Assembly: GCA_907165065.1 (NCBI GenBank) | Contig: OU015550.1 | Coordinates: forward strand, 6,607,501 to 6,671,500 | DNA length: 64,000 bases | Reading direction: 5' to 3' | Source of the DNA: Caprimulgus europaeus | Lineage: Eukaryota; Chordata; Aves; Caprimulgiformes; Caprimulgidae | In this document: one piece after another, positions 1 to 13,259 of the stretch | How positions within the stretch are numbered: position 1 is the first letter of the stretch | How the letters are laid out: each line of letters opens with the position of its first letter | The notes under the pieces: generated by a model | What the model saw: only the letters and a program-made list of their open reading frames with translations | Database searches by the model: none | Told to the model about the DNA's origin: nothing | Made by a program: the position numbers and the translations under genes

Positions 1-3000
1 TATTTTTTATTTTAACCTCTGAAGCATCTGGATTGATGGGGCACCCCTGGCATGGCAGTAATGAATCCCCTATTGTTATCAATTTTGTTCAACAGATGTT
101 AGTAACAGACAAGGAAGAAAAATGAGAAGGAATATCAGACAGGAAAAGCTACTTAATGTGAATTCTCTCACTAGTGAAAAGCTTATTATGGCCATATCAA
201 TTAGAAGAATTAGAGAACCAGCTCAGGACATTTCTGCCAGAGCCACAGCAGAAGCAGCCATCCCTCATTTGGGGACGGCAGAGGAGGTGACAATTCTGTT
301 TAAAAAGTGGGGAGTGAAACATTTCTATTTTTCAGAGGGTTAGTGATGGGACTGGGGCAGCTCTCCCTGTCCTGGGGACAGAGCCTGGCAAACCCTTGCA
401 CTCCTCCATTTCTGTCATCTGGTCTCATCTCTCCCCTGTTCACTGTTCCTTGTGCAAACAGTGCACGATGGTGGACAGAGGCCCCAGGTCTGTGACAGCG
501 CTGGTAGTAACACCCAGCATCATTTATTTAGAAATACACTTATTTAATGTTGCACATTCTCAAACCCACTAAAAAAGCACCTTCCCCTAAGCCATCATCA
601 CCACCAGTGTAATGTAAAAGTGCTCACACGGAAATATAACTGAAGTGTGGTATAACCCAGCACCAAGAATAAGGAGCACACCGAGCAAATAGGAGCATTT
701 TCCAGCCTTTGGCCACTTCAGAACAAGTGGGGGAGGCTGGGTTTGCAGCGTGGGCACACTGGAAGGTTTGGGCTTATCGGTGTGAGGAGTTTTGTTGAGG
801 GAGTTGCAGAAATACGATCTGTGAGTTTTGACATGGTGAAGTTGAACTCCAAGACCAGTCCTTGCAGATAAGCAAGAAGAAAGTGTTTGGGTGGCGAGGT
901 GAGCCCTTTTCCTGGCGGGGGAGGAAGCCAGCCTTGCTGATCCCGAGGTGTCCAGCGTGTCCCAGTGCTCCCGAGGCTGCAGAGCCAGCCCAGGGCCCCG
1001 TGGCAGGAGGGTTTGTCCCCAGAGCCCCGTGCAGAGCAGCTCAGCTGCCGCGTGAAGGGGAGCTGGACCTTCCCTTTGATCTGTGTGAGCCCCTCCCCTG
1101 GCTCACAGCAATCTTCAGGTGAATTCTTCAGTATAAACAGGAACAAAATAGTGGTGTGAAGCAAATGAAAGCTTTTTCCTGTTTGTAGGTGATGATTAAT
1201 GAAAGCCATCAGACATCCCACTTTAAAATCCTATCCATCAGATAAAGCCCCTTCTGCCACCTCATTCCTTATTTTATTTCTATCCATTTTACTTCGTTTT
1301 TCTTTTAATGTGAGCTGTCAAAAGCAGTCTTTGCTGCTTTGTATCTGTGTGTCACATTTACTGACAGTCCAAAAGAGAGGATTTTCAGACTCAAAAACCT
1401 CAGGACGTGGTGACAGGGTTGCTGGGGCTTTGACTGGTGCTGATGAGTGGCTGGAGCGTTGCTCTCAACCATCAGCTCCCTCTCAGGCCTCACCAGGTGT
1501 GGTTGTCTGGGCTGTTTTAATGTACAGGATTGTGTGTTCCAGAGCAGTGAGGCTTCCCTGGTGGGAAGGAGTTCCCATAACAAAGGTGTCTGAATAGAAA
1601 AGGTAACAACGCTCACCTCCTCCCTCCCACAGAGTGATTTCATCCGTTGTCGTTAGGGAAGAAGCAAGCTTGCTCCTAACAGTGTTTAACAAAATAAAGA
1701 TTATTTAAAATCTATTGATATTTTCCAAGACAGAAAGCAGTCAGAGCAGCTCAGCCCATTCTTCCACTCTGCCCATGTCCCTGTTCTCACCTGCTCCCCA
1801 TTTCCCTGTCACGAGGCTCCTTCTATTTCCAGTCAGCACAGTTCGGAGGTGCCTGATCGACTGCTCTGCTGGAGCTCTGACTGCCGGGGCGTGCACCAGC
1901 TCACACCAGTGCTGCTCTGACCAGAGCTCCTGTGTTCATGGGGTTATTCTGCTCTGGGGTTGCCTTGGTCCCTGCTCTCACTGGGGTGGATGAATGGCAC
2001 ACATGGCCATCCAGGAATATGTTCTTGCCAACATGAAAGCACCAAATTCTGTTTCTCTAACCATGTAGGTGGTCTTTTGCGTTTGTAATGAAAAGCTCAG
2101 ACCCCTCAGAGTTGTATCTGGGTTTGAAGGAAGAATTACCATGGATTTTTTTTTACTGTGATTTTACTGCTGTTTGTTACTTGGAGGGCTCGGGCTTGTT
2201 GATTTTCATGGCATGGAGCTGTGTTGTGCAGGTGCACAGCTTCCAGGTGAGGATGGCTCAGAATGGAGGAAGGAGAGCATCTGTCTGTCCCCACACTGGC
2301 TCTCCTGTCTCTTTCCCTCCCACAAAGTCAGGCTAATAGTGTTCCTTTACAGAAATGTTTTGAGGATACTAATGTGAAAGATGAGGAATTCAGGAGCTAT
2401 GGTTACTGGAGATACAAGACCTGTAGGCAGGGTTTATCCTTTTGCAAGTACCTTTGGTATTAATAAAGGAGAACATGTAGGCACTTCCAATACGTATGGA
2501 TAAATAAATGTGTATATATTTGAGCATATGCGTGAGTATGTTCATAAATGTGCGTGGGATACTCATCCACTTCTGGACTAAGTCAATAATTGTAGAAGAA
2601 ACCAAATACTGAGAAAATTGAGAAAATGCTTAAGGACTTGCACAAGAAAATCTGAAGCTTGTAAAGCATTCAGCCTCTGTGAACTTTGTTTAAACCAGGA
2701 GATCTTCTGGAAAAATATTAAAGGATGTAATCAAACTGGATAAAGCAGCAAATATTGACAGTATGGATTGTCCAAAGCTCCTGAAGCAAAAGAATTACTT
2801 TGGTCACAGTAGTTTGTGGTTGACTTTTACAGTGAAGCAGAAAGGCCGGGGCAGTGATTGGGACACAGGGCAAAGCCGTGTGGCTGGCGGGGAGGAGGTG
2901 GCCGGTCCTGGCTCTGACGGTGGCCGGTCCTGGCTCTGACGGTGGCCTCTGCCAACCCCTGCTCCTCCTGACGGCTCGAGGATCTCACTGGTATCTTTCA

Positions 3001-3280
3001 GGCCAATCCCTTCAGCTTTTGAGTGCTTCCAGGTTTCTGTCAGCAGCAATGAGGGCAGCTGTTGTTCAGTATTTCTCTTCTCCATAAGCACATTCAGTAG
3101 CTGTTATCCATTACTAAGAGCAAGAGAAGAAAGTGAACAGTATTTCCCCTGGCTCCTGTGAATGCATCCTTCCAGCTGCCCGTGGAGGTTCAGCTCCTCA
3201 CCAGCTCGTCCGTTAGCTCGTGTTTGGAGGGGCAGAAAGACTATTTTATGTTCTCAGTGTTCAAGTGCTCAAAGATTAAC
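1..3280. other. Non-coding block, no gene recognised
   Basis: Mostly unique sequence of mixed composition. A GC-rich patch at about 860-1120 is followed by more AT-rich DNA from 1140 to 1340. The frames open here (for example 718-1221 minus and 1199-1597 plus) overlap one another on both strands and show no family motif, so I read them as chance. A short tract at 2460-2560 is rich in alternating TG/TA steps. A small tandem duplication near 2.9 kb is listed separately. Confidence 0.5.
2897..2947. repeat. 22-bp tandem duplication (2.3 copies)
   Basis: The 22-base unit beginning GGTGGCCGGTCCTGG occurs at 2897-2918 and again without change at 2919-2940, followed by 7 bases of a third copy. It is GC-rich and looks like a recent slippage or unequal-crossover product. 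Confidence 0.85.
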
Positions 3281-3759
3281 AGAAAGCAAACATGAAGGAG
3301 TAATAAGCATGATCTAATTGAAATTTCCTCTTGGGTTTGAATGACTACTCAGCGACACTTCCCTCTAAGCCCTAATTGTCTACTTCTAACTATTCTTTGT
3401 TTTGTAGTTTGAAAGCTGTTGAGGTAGAGCAGGCAAATACCTGACCTTCAGAACAGCAGAGAATGGAAAAATTAAACAGATTAATACTCCTGCTATTGAA
3501 GTGTGTGTGGTGGGTGGTATTTTTGGCTGCCAAAGCCCTATTCTGTGAATACAAGACATCAAGGCCACAGATATTTCAACACACATTTTACCAGCAGTGC
3601 AAACAGACACGTAACACAAGGCGTTTTGCATGCAGAACTTAATGTATTCCCTTCAGCAGGTTATTTTTAGCTCCCAAGCGCAGTCATGTGGATGGTGGAT
3701 CTGTTTGTGTTGCCCCTGTAGATTGCAGACATATGTTGGAGTAAATGTGGCAGGGAAAG

Positions 3760-4280
3760 CGTGACTGAGATGGGCACAAATCCTTTTAAGATCAATTATT
3801 GACACGCTCCTTAGAAAACCACTGCACTGGGCTCACTAGGCCAGCGAGGGAGGAATAATACTGGGATTTGCTAATGAAACACAAATCTCTGACCAGACAA
3901 TAGAGGGTTGTTCAGTTCCACAAGCACCATGGGATGGGGTTAACATTTGTACCTGTAAATGCAAGAGGAAAGATAAAGAAAAGCAACAGAAAGAGAAAAT
4001 TAACATAGTGAAGCCAGAGAGGAAGATGCTGTTTAGTGGCATCTTTCAATGCAGTCGCTCAAATCCGCAGCAATAGGCTCATTAAAATGTTCTTGTACTG
4101 AATACAAACCAAGAAATGATCCAGAAGTGCTGTTATAATGATCATGAAATGGGGCGAATGAGCTCAATTTTCATTTTAATGTAAATTGTTTTTAACTCTG
4201 TAATAAATCCGCTCTCAAGAATCAATCGCAAATATATACACTTGAAACAGTATGTTTGACAATATAAACCAAAGAACTCT
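3760..4280. promoter_or_regulatory. AT-rich island, candidate conserved enhancer
   Basis: GC content falls sharply against both flanks. Homeodomain- and SOX-like words are frequent: a near-palindromic TCAATTATTGA near 3792, ATTAAAATG near 4080, TTTTAATGTAAATTG near 4175, and ATCAATCGCAAATATATA near 4222. There is no open frame of note. Enhancer function is inferred from composition and from the gene-poor setting. No alignment was possible. Confidence 0.25.
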
Positions 4281-5059
4281 AATCTCTGTCTGCTGGAACC
4301 AAGCAGTTGGGAAAGAAAAACCTTTGCACTGAAGGGAACGTTTTGTTCCAGCCAGAATATTTTTTCCTAACTCTTTGGCTATATTTAAAAAATGACTTTA
4401 AAAATGCCTTGCATCAACTCAAACCAATTAAAAGGTAGTTTGGAGCTGCAAGGAAAACAGAAACCCTTCCAAATGGCTTTTCCCTGGGCAGTTCTGTTTC
4501 TTTATCCTTCTTGACAGAACAGGGGAGCTCGGTGCACGAAGGCTCCGGCTCCACGTGCTGACGGTGCGGGGGCAATCGTTTCGCCAGGGGCAGCTTCAAC
4601 AAGTTTCTAATCACCCAGTTTCTTATTCATGGCTTAATAAACTCTTTGATTAATGAAACTGTGTGCTGGAATGGAGCTTCCTGGCATGCCAGCCTGGTAT
4701 CTGCCTCTTCAAAGAGAAGTCAGGATCTGCTCACCCAGTGGGCAAGAGCATCCAAACAAGACCAATACGAAGCATTCTCGGTTGTTTTCCCTGGAGCAAA
4801 GTCGTTTCCAGGCTGGCTGCCTGGCCAATTTTTGAATAAGCAGACACTGAAATGAAGAGGCCAGCCTCGAGGGAATGCAGAGAAAAGACAAGGCAGGTTG
4901 ATTCAAGGAAAAAAGTCCATCTAAAATTCTGTTATAAAATAGAAAAAATAAGGATAGGCTAAAATTTCATTCCATTCTCATTTTGTTTCTTAGACTCCAG
5001 CTGTCTCAAGGGGGTTTCTGTGTGCACTCTACAAGCATTGTATAAATTTTCAGATTCTC

Positions 5060-5115
5060 TTTTTTTTTTTGTCCTTCAAAAAAAAAAAACCCCAACCAAA
5101 ACCAACAACACAATC
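5060..5115. repeat. T11/A12 inverted homopolymers and C/A-only tract
   Basis: Eleven T residues (5060-5070) are separated by seven bases from twelve A residues (5078-5089), forming a simple hairpin. The strand then stays almost purely A and C to about 5115, so the two strands differ strongly in purine content. Slippage-prone; no function is claimed. Confidence 0.7.
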
Positions 5116-6802
5116 CAACTTTAGACCTGAACAGAAAACCAGAAGCACACAGAATTGAGCATCACTGTAGATCTGCTTTCCTCGCTCACTAGAGGGAGTG
5201 CAGCTTGGACAGCACTAGGTGATATTGTTATGCATTGTTTCCTGTGGGTTTTAGAACTAAAATTCAGTTAACTTGTCATTATTGCTGTTGCTAAGTACAA
5301 AATATTTTGAAAAGGCTCATAAGCATTAAATTGTCACATGCAACAATGGCTCAAAGCTCCTCAAGCTGAGGTACTTTGAGGAACCCAATAGAAGAGGTCA
5401 GACGCAGGCGACAAGGAGCACTTGGCTGTGGCTGTCTGTGGGGATTTAGCCCTGGAACAGCGTGAAGATGATGTAATCCATGAATGAAATAACGGGGAAA
5501 TGGCTGTGCTGTGGCTGTCACACCCTGGCAGGTGACTGCAGGGTATTTTTCCCAGCAAGTTTTGAAGGCAGCTGATTTTATCTGTTCTATGATCTGTCAA
5601 ACTCAGGGTGGAGAGAGAAGGAGTCACAGCAAAAAGCTTTTCCCCGCTTCCTCCCCCGTGAGAAGGATTTAGAATTACACAGCAGTGGCACAGTCCCATT
5701 CCCACAGCTCTGTGGTGCTGGTTTTACTGGTTTTTGCTGCAGATTCCAGCAGGTCTTTTGTCAGTAAGTGTTGATTGAGAAAATAGCTTTTTCTCCATCT
5801 ATTTTTCAGTTGTTGATTTAAATTAGGCCTGTGCCCTACAGCTAGGCACAGCACAGGGGTACGGGATGTGATAAAGGCCATTGTCATCTGCCTGGGTTAG
5901 CAGAAAAGCACCGACTCCCAGGGATGCTGATGCCCTCCCTGGTGGCAGAGGCCAGCTGAGAACACTGCACGGCCATGAGAATGAAGCTGCCATCATGAGC
6001 AGGTTATTTGATGATATACTGTGATGTTTTAATTATTTCCACATGTGCCCTGGGTACTGTTAGTGGCCACTGGCATTAGGAATGTGTTGGGGGTTGTCTG
6101 GGTGCTGCACAGCAGCTGAGGCTGCTGATGGGTCAGCAGATCCCCTGGGCGAGGTGCCCTGTGCCATCCTCTCACCCGGACCCGCCGCTGCAGAAACCCA
6201 TTTTCCCTTGACATGCACCCTCCATGGCCTGTGTGCTTCCAAACTGCTCCTCTCCTTGGTGGCCCATTGCCAGGGAAGAGGTGGCACCTCCTCAACACCC
6301 ACTTGTGCTCCAGGCAAGCAGGAGGAATTGGGGTTCCCGCTGGTGCCACCCATTCCCCAGTGCCTGTGCTCGAGGGTTGTGTTCACAACTGTCCCTACTG
6401 TGAGCCCGGATCTCTCTTGGCGTTGCACCTTCTGGCTCAGTATGACTTTGGTAGCAAAATAATATCTCTGAGGAGGACCCAGAGTCTTTGGGAGCTCACC
6501 TGGTAATTTGCTTTGCTCATGCATCCTGCAAATGATGTTCCAGGTCAGTGGCCAAGAGGGGGTAAGCGCAGATCAACGCAGGAAATGGGTGATTTTATTA
6601 CCTGAGCATCTGCGCTTGACAGTTTTAATACACTGCCCACAGAGCCATCACTCAGGCACCTGAACACCAAGCCTGCATGATTTTACTGCTGAGCAGGAGG
6701 AGTATGGATTTTTACTCCATGTTCTCTAGGAAAGCGTATTGATTCAGCACAAGAGACATCGACAGGTCCAAGTAACTGAATAAGGAGTCGGAAACCAGTC
6801 TT

Positions 6803-6824
6803 AAAAAAATAATAATAATAAAAA
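6803..6824. repeat. (AAT)n microsatellite
   Basis: A run of A residues leads into four AAT units and a closing A run. It is a short simple-sequence repeat with no coding context. Confidence 0.8.
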
Positions 6825-8790
6825 GTGCAGTTGATAAGTGGAATGAGCCATTTGTTATTCTGAATGACACATGGGTCACCCCATTTGAATTCTTTGCTGA
6901 GTCTCTGTTGACTTCTCTTGCCTTCCATACAGTTTTCCTCCCTCCCTTTGCAATGAAACTTACTGGACAAGGGAAGGAAGGGTGAGGGCTACCAGAGACT
7001 GGGGTGCTCTCTGGTACCTGCCTGTCTTTCTAGAGACTTCAAGGCTTTTCTTCTTATCTGTAGGTATCTGGGCTCACAAATACCAATGATACGTTCTTAA
7101 AAGCACATTGCTTCTTTGAAACAGAGGGAGTGAAAAGCTTTATGCATTTTAATTTCTAGTTTTCATCAAAATTTTATTCTTTGAAACTTTCTGTGCCTCT
7201 CCACAGCTTGCAGGCACCTCTGACAACTTCACCTCGTCTCTGTTCTCCCACTCTCAGCCATTCTGAGTTAAAAGGGAGACTGGCACGAGAGCAAGTGTGT
7301 GAGGCCTGAGGTGAGGAAACCCTTGTTGTAAGTTTGCACTTTGTACACCACGATGCCTGTGAGGAACAGCGTGTTAGCAGTGTTCTGCACTCCCTTACAC
7401 CCACTCAGGCAGGCTGGCTTAGCTCTTTGCCACTTTGTGTGGTCAGGCTGTAAACCAGATGTGTGAAATCCAGCTTCAAAGAAATAAATCATTATTTAGT
7501 ATAATCTGCCGTAATCTGTTAAATGCAGCAGGTTTTGGCCAATTCTCCACTGGAGTTACGGTCTAATGTGTCCTTATTCCTGCCCTGTGCCCTGGCCATG
7601 GTGCAGCATTCAAGCAGCTGAGCGGACCATTAAATCCATTTCCCCCCGGATTTCTGCGGCCGCCTCTATCCAGCGCTTTCCACGTTCCTGCTTCTACTTT
7701 AAACTCTCTCATTTCCTCCCCTTTTACAAGGTGGCTGCATAAAAAGAGGCAGAACAGAATGGGAATTGTCTCTGGTACACAAGCTGAAGGAAGCTGCCTA
7801 ATGCTGTTCAGCGTGTCCCTCCAAAGCACAGACCTGGCCCATCCCAGTCCCGTACGCTGCCAGCAGAGGTGTCTGTGCCAGACCAAAGGTGAGCAATGCT
7901 CTGCTCAGAGGTGTCTGAGCTTCCCCCTTCCCAGGCAGATGTTAAAGCACAGAACGAGATGCATTAGCATTGTTTTGTTTTCCTGGAGGTGGGGAATGCT
8001 GAGGGACGTGCTCACAGCCAGCCTGGGGACTCGCAGCTCGGCTGGGCGGTCATCGAGGAGTTTTCTGTGTCAGTCTGAGCCCCTGTGCATTTTGCAGCAG
8101 AGATTGTTCCCTCTGTTCTTGCCCAAGGGAAACTTGTGAGGTCAGATCCTCAGCAGATGCCAAGTGGCACCTTCTGTGTTCCCTGGGCAGAGACACCAAC
8201 TCAGCACCAGCTCCAGCCCAGCTACTCTGCTTAACCAGGGACATCTTCATCCCTTTGATTTTTTTCACCGTCTGTGGGCAAATTTACTGGTAGACAGGAC
8301 TTGTGAACATGGGTGGAAAGCAAAAGGTCTTGCTCTATTTCAAGCAGGGTGTAATCAGAGAGGAAGAGTATATAAATACAACATCTTGCATAAAATCTGT
8401 CAGGCTGAGGCGTCCCATCTGCACCTGCCTCAGGCTCGCAGAGGACAGGACGCCTCGTGCAGAGGAGCAGTGCTGGCTGTGAGAGGAGAGGACAGTTCCC
8501 CAGCTCGCTCCTGGTGCTGCATGGCAAGCCAAGGGTTGGAGCTTCAAAGCCTGTAGAATTGGCAAATGAGAGAGAGTGATTAATTTCCCTGGGGGTGGCT
8601 GGGGGACGTGGCAGGGGCTGGGCAAGGGATGGTCCCAGCTTCCAGCCCCTGTTTACTGTATATGAAGAATTTTTTCCATTCCTCCCCAGTGCTACTGCAG
8701 ACTTTTGTAATTGGAACATCTTCATAAACTCCTGCTTTAGCCCTTTATAAATGTGCTAAATATAAAGGGGAGAAACAAAAGAAATATTCT

Positions 8791-11700
8791 CTGGGGAAAA
8801 AAAAAAAGCTGTAATTAACCCGTGTCAGATGCCTGCAATGTAAATGGGAAATCTGAATAAAGACAATGGCATGTATGAGTTAAGGATGTGAGTCAGCCTG
8901 AAGTCAGCGTGGATTGTAAGAGCTGCCTCTGGATTGTCTCCAAGACCTGATGCTATACAAAAATAGGCTCCTTTTTGTGTTGCAGCAGTGAGGGACTTCC
9001 TACACAGGCTGTTTGGCCTTAGAGGGAGTTGTACACTGGCTCTGAGGACGAGAGACGTTTCTCTCTCTCTGTGATACGTGTGTACTTCAAGACCTTGTCT
9101 TTTGACTTTGGGTTCTGTGTTCAGGAGCACTCAAATCTGATGATTCGATGATTCATGAAGGATCTGCTTTTGCACTGTAAAAAGTTGCAGCTGGAGTGCA
9201 AAAAGGAACAGGTTTGATCAGAAACTTTGGTGTTTGAGGGTTTTTTTTGGGGGGGTTGTTTTTAATGTCCTGCAAATGTTAGTCTGGAAAGATCCCCATG
9301 CTGGTCTCAAGCCCCATAGAGTTAAATGGTCCTTAAAACCCAGTTGCAGCCAGTATGTGCAGGGTATCCCAGAGGATTTTCCACTGATACAGGTTAAATT
9401 TGCAGGCTCCTGTGGAAAGCAGTAGTGTGGGGAATGAATTCCTCGGCAGGTGTCCGGTATTAAATAGAGAATGGTAACCATCCTGCAAAACCTAACAGGA
9501 AACTCTTGACACATCAGAGAGTTTTGTGGGGTGGCTCCACAGACCTGGAGGGAGGTTGCTGCTCTGCACAGACCCCAGCCGGGTTCCCCGTGGGAGCGTG
9601 TCCTGGTGGGAGCATCAGCTCTGACCATGGGCTGCAACCACCATGGCCAAGGTTAACGATGGCTCCATGGACAGAGGCCACATCAGCAGAGTCCCCGCTC
9701 AGCCAGCCAGCAAGCCCTTCACCTAGCAGAGGAACAGATGGCCGTCATCATCCTTAATCGGCTGTCAGAGAAACCCAAGTAGTGAAGCAGCTGCAGGTTT
9801 TCGCACTGGGGCGGTTGAAAGCAGAACCTTCTCCCGGTGCTGGTGCTCTGCGTGTGTCAGGGAAGCAAATGGGTGTTGTTTAGTTTGGGGAGCGATCTCT
9901 TCTTCTTTCCTTTAAGCCTCCATCCAGCTGATTTCTTGTCTCACAAGCTAAAGAGGAGTTGACATGTTTCAAAATTCCCACGGCATCTTGACAGCTGGGA
10001 GCGTTAGGGTTGTCTGGGCTGTTCCAGTGATCAGTGTCTCAGAGGGGCAGAGGAACGGCTAGCAGGGACAGCTTCGTCTTCAGATTACAGGAACACTGGA
10101 GTGGTAGATGGTCTGCTTGAGCAAAGCCTGCAGGGGAAAGCAAACAGAAAAAGCAACCAAGTTATAATGCAATCAGAAAACCCTTCACAGAACCGTGAAC
10201 AAGCGAATACCTGACCCGAGGGACGGCGCAGAGAAACGGCCACGAGCTGCGGCGTGCAGGGGGGGGACAGTGACACAAGGCTGAGATCCAGACTGAGAGA
10301 CTGAGATCGGTCCCGAGAGATGGGTGTGGGAGCAGGCGGAGCGTGGAGGTGACACCAGGTTATCCAGACAGTCGTGTACCAAAGGAGAAGCCTCCTCACT
10401 CAGGAGAAACCCAGTCAGGAGCCTGACAGTGTTGTGACAGGACCCAGCGCAACCTTGGGAGCCCAAGCGTAACCTTGGGAGTTGCAGGCACTTGCAGTCA
10501 CAGAAGGGAGAAAATCTTGGTCAACTGCGAGCGAGTTGGTTGCTCTCAGTTGATGGGTGGTTGAACCTGTGCTCAGGTGGCCAAAGCACATGGTTAAGAA
10601 GCCAGAAAGCCCAAATGTTACTGGGGAATTCAGTGCCCTCCTCCAGTGTTTGCTCTGTTCCAGCGTCTGCCTGGGTAGAAGGAGTTGAACCTGCAACTGC
10701 TGCTCTGAGAACATAAAAATTAACCCCTTTCTCACAGCTTCACAGGGACCTTCCTGATCTCAAAGTCAATCACTAAACAACAAGTTTGTAATTAAAACAG
10801 CAGATAAACTAACCATAAATCACAGCCTGTCACAGCACACTACCCAGCAGCTGAAGGGGGAACTGTAAATAGAGCCTGAGCGGAGATGGCAGCGATAGCA
10901 GAGACAATGGGTGAGGACACTGCAGCAGACAGTGAATTATCTTTGCCATCTGCTTTTTGCTAACACCCATTTATAGAAGAAACTAACATTTGGAAACACT
11001 GAGTGCTGATTGTTGTGCCTGTGGAATAATTTTCCACTGGATACAATTAATCATTAAGCCAATAGAAGATTTATCCCAGCGCTGCTCCAGCTGCACCCAC
11101 AGCACCTGCTGAAGTTGCCAAGGAAGTTTTTAGAGGCTCAGTCCTAAAGTTTCACCAGAAGTTCCAGGGTTCCCCTCAAAAGCAGAGAGGGAAGCCGGGA
11201 TGAGGATGAGAGCTCTGCAGGGAGTGGAGAGCTGCTGGGAATTTTAGAACAAGTGCCTTCACTTCTGCTGGTGTAGCTTGTCCCAAAATTTGGGGTTGGC
11301 TTTGTGCTTGACAGGGGAAGGAGGTGGCAGGGGACACGTGGAGTGAGACAACCCCTGCTTTGAGCATGTGGAATAAATAAGCCGGGCAGACTCGAGAGCA
11401 GCTAGTGGTAATCACAATCAATTACCGTTGATTAAAAGCCTCGAGAATCCAATATATTGCTAAGAAAAACAAATAGCAACTCTGCAGAAAAGGTAATCAA
11501 TCGTGAGCCAGCAGCAACAATGAAAAGGGGAAAAAATCTCCCTGTTCTGCCTGACTTGTGTGGTGTCCTTCCTCCCGCTGCCCAGAGCACTCGCTGCCAG
11601 GCAAAGGGCCAACGTGTGCGGGTGGAGGGCAGGTGCCGTCCCCGTGGGGAGGGTCCTGCCCAGCGCCCTGGGCTGCTGCTTTTTTCTTGTATCTGAACAT

Positions 11701-13250
11701 CAAACTTGATTTTTCTACAAAATCCTAGATCTTTAGAACATAATTTTGTTTGCTTGTTTTTCTTTTTACTGGAAATCCTTCCCTTTCCTCGTTTTCTCAA
11801 ATGGAAATACAGAAAAGTAGATATATTTTTTTCTAAGTTCTTACCCATTTTGTCTGTTTTCTGCTGAGGATAGAGAAGCTGTCAGGAATGAAGTTTTCAG
11901 CCTACTGCAGTGTTGGAAGAATAATATTCTTACAGGATAAATTCTATGTAGCATAGGCCCTGGTAGTTGTGGCTTTTGTGAAAATCCTGCTTTCCCCTCT
12001 GGGTGCAGCTCTCGGGTGTTGTGAGCCCTCCACCAGCTCCCAGTGCCTCAGTTTCCCCCTGCCTGGGCATCCTCTGCTGCTCAGGTTTGCTCCCTCGCTG
12101 GGATTTCCATCTGGGGAGGGTCTTTGCTCTTCACTGTGTTGATGTGTCTGCAGAACAGCTCTTGAGGGCTTCCAGGAACATTAAGAAAGAAAAAGAAAAT
12201 CGATGTCAGTGTACAGCCCAGGGGAAAGGAGGAAAGGATGGTTTAGGGGGTTGGAGTTTATTGCCTGTTGAAACAGCTTCCAGAGGAAGCTTTAGTACCA
12301 CAGTCTGGACTAAAATTTCAGAGTTTGGAGGCCTTTGTAATGAATTGGATCATTGTCATTGAGGTGATGGCTCGTTGTTGGAGAACCTGCTCAGCTGGAG
12401 CTCAGGGGTGAGGGATGCTGCGTTTAGAGGTCGCACAGAGCGTGCCCACAGGTTTGTACCCAGCAGCCTGGGCTGCTGGGCTTAATTAATATTATAGGAA
12501 AGTTGACACTCTGGCATGAAGTGAAAAAGAGAATTTTCTATGAAGAAAACTGTAAGTGAACAAGACGTTATACAAACCATTAAAAATTTGCCTTTTTTTT
12601 GTTAGCAACAGCTTCTGGCAAAATGAATAATTTGGAAGTGAAAATCGTGTTTTGAGACAGAGCAGGAGCCCTTGATCTGAAACTAATTTGTTGTCAAGAA
12701 GAGTTAAGGGATTTTAAGTTGGGCTTTATCTTGAGCAGTATAAGGCAATGTAAACACATGCACCCGCTGAGCTTCTGTGCTCTGCCACAACAGCTTCGTG
12801 CTACAATAAATCCTCTTTAAAACGGTGTGAAACCAATCAGGCAGGTCCAGCATGTGTTCATTCCTCTTGAGCTCCATGTACTCTGGTGAATGATCACGGA
12901 GGTGACTCAAGGAAAATCATGAAGCCAGGTCCCAGCAGAGGATGGGGTCAGCAGTGGAACGGTGTTGAGTTGCGTTGTGGGTGAAGATCAGAGATGAGGT
13001 CCTGCATGGACAGAGGCTGAGGGTGGGAGGACCCAAACCCTTCTTTCTGTGCCTTTTTGGTTATTTTGTCTATATAAACACCCATGTGGGCAGCTCCTGG
13101 TGCCCAGCAGCCAAGTGCTGCTCCGTGAGCTCTGCTCCCATGGGTAGTGGTGGTTTGGTGGGGCCTTACCCTGGTCTGTAGTGAAGATGATAAATCCTAC
13201 CTGCCATGAAAAGTCACTGGTACAGCAGTCCAAAACCTTCCTAGGAAAGG
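8791..13250. other. Non-coding block, no gene recognised
   Basis: The block includes an A11 run at 8797-8807, a T8/G7 junction near 9240, a G8 run at 10259-10266 and a 20-bp imperfect tandem at 10447-10481 built on the word AACCTTGGGAG. AT-rich patches at 10760-10830 and 12480-12620 contain TAATTA-type words and could be small regulatory elements. None of the overlapping short frames shows a domain or convincing splice context. Confidence 0.45.
12037..12062 (-). mobile_element. MIR/L2-like ancient fragment
   Basis: The plus strand carries TGCCTCAGTTTCCCC, the reverse complement of the GGGGAAACTGAGGCA segment typical of MIR-family SINEs and related L2 3' ends. The same 15-mer occurs in the opposite orientation near 38.54 and 56.90 kb. 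Only a short core is recognisable, so boundaries are uncertain. Confidence 0.35.
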
Positions 13251-13259
13251 AGCAATGGA

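Larger units (their letters stand above)
4281..8790. other. Non-coding block with scattered low-complexity tracts
   Basis: This stretch alternates between AT-rich DNA (4370-4440, 4915-5130, 7080-7170) and GC-richer DNA (6070-6420, 7840-8640). The many short frames near 6.0-6.5 kb overlap in four or more frames at once, as expected of stop-poor GC-rich DNA. A weak CTCF-like match (TCACTAGAGGGAGTGCAG near 5187) deviates from the consensus at several positions. No gene, RNA gene or mobile element was recognised. Confidence 0.45.

Noticed and set aside
5187-5204. CTCF-like TCACTAGAGGGAGTGCAG
   Set aside because: Several departures from the consensus in the AGGGGGCGC core; kept only as a remark in the block description.
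9125-9150. GATGATTC doublet resembling a CR1 tail
   Set aside because: No CR1 3' core (TTCCAACC-type) lies upstream, so the two-copy word alone is not enough.
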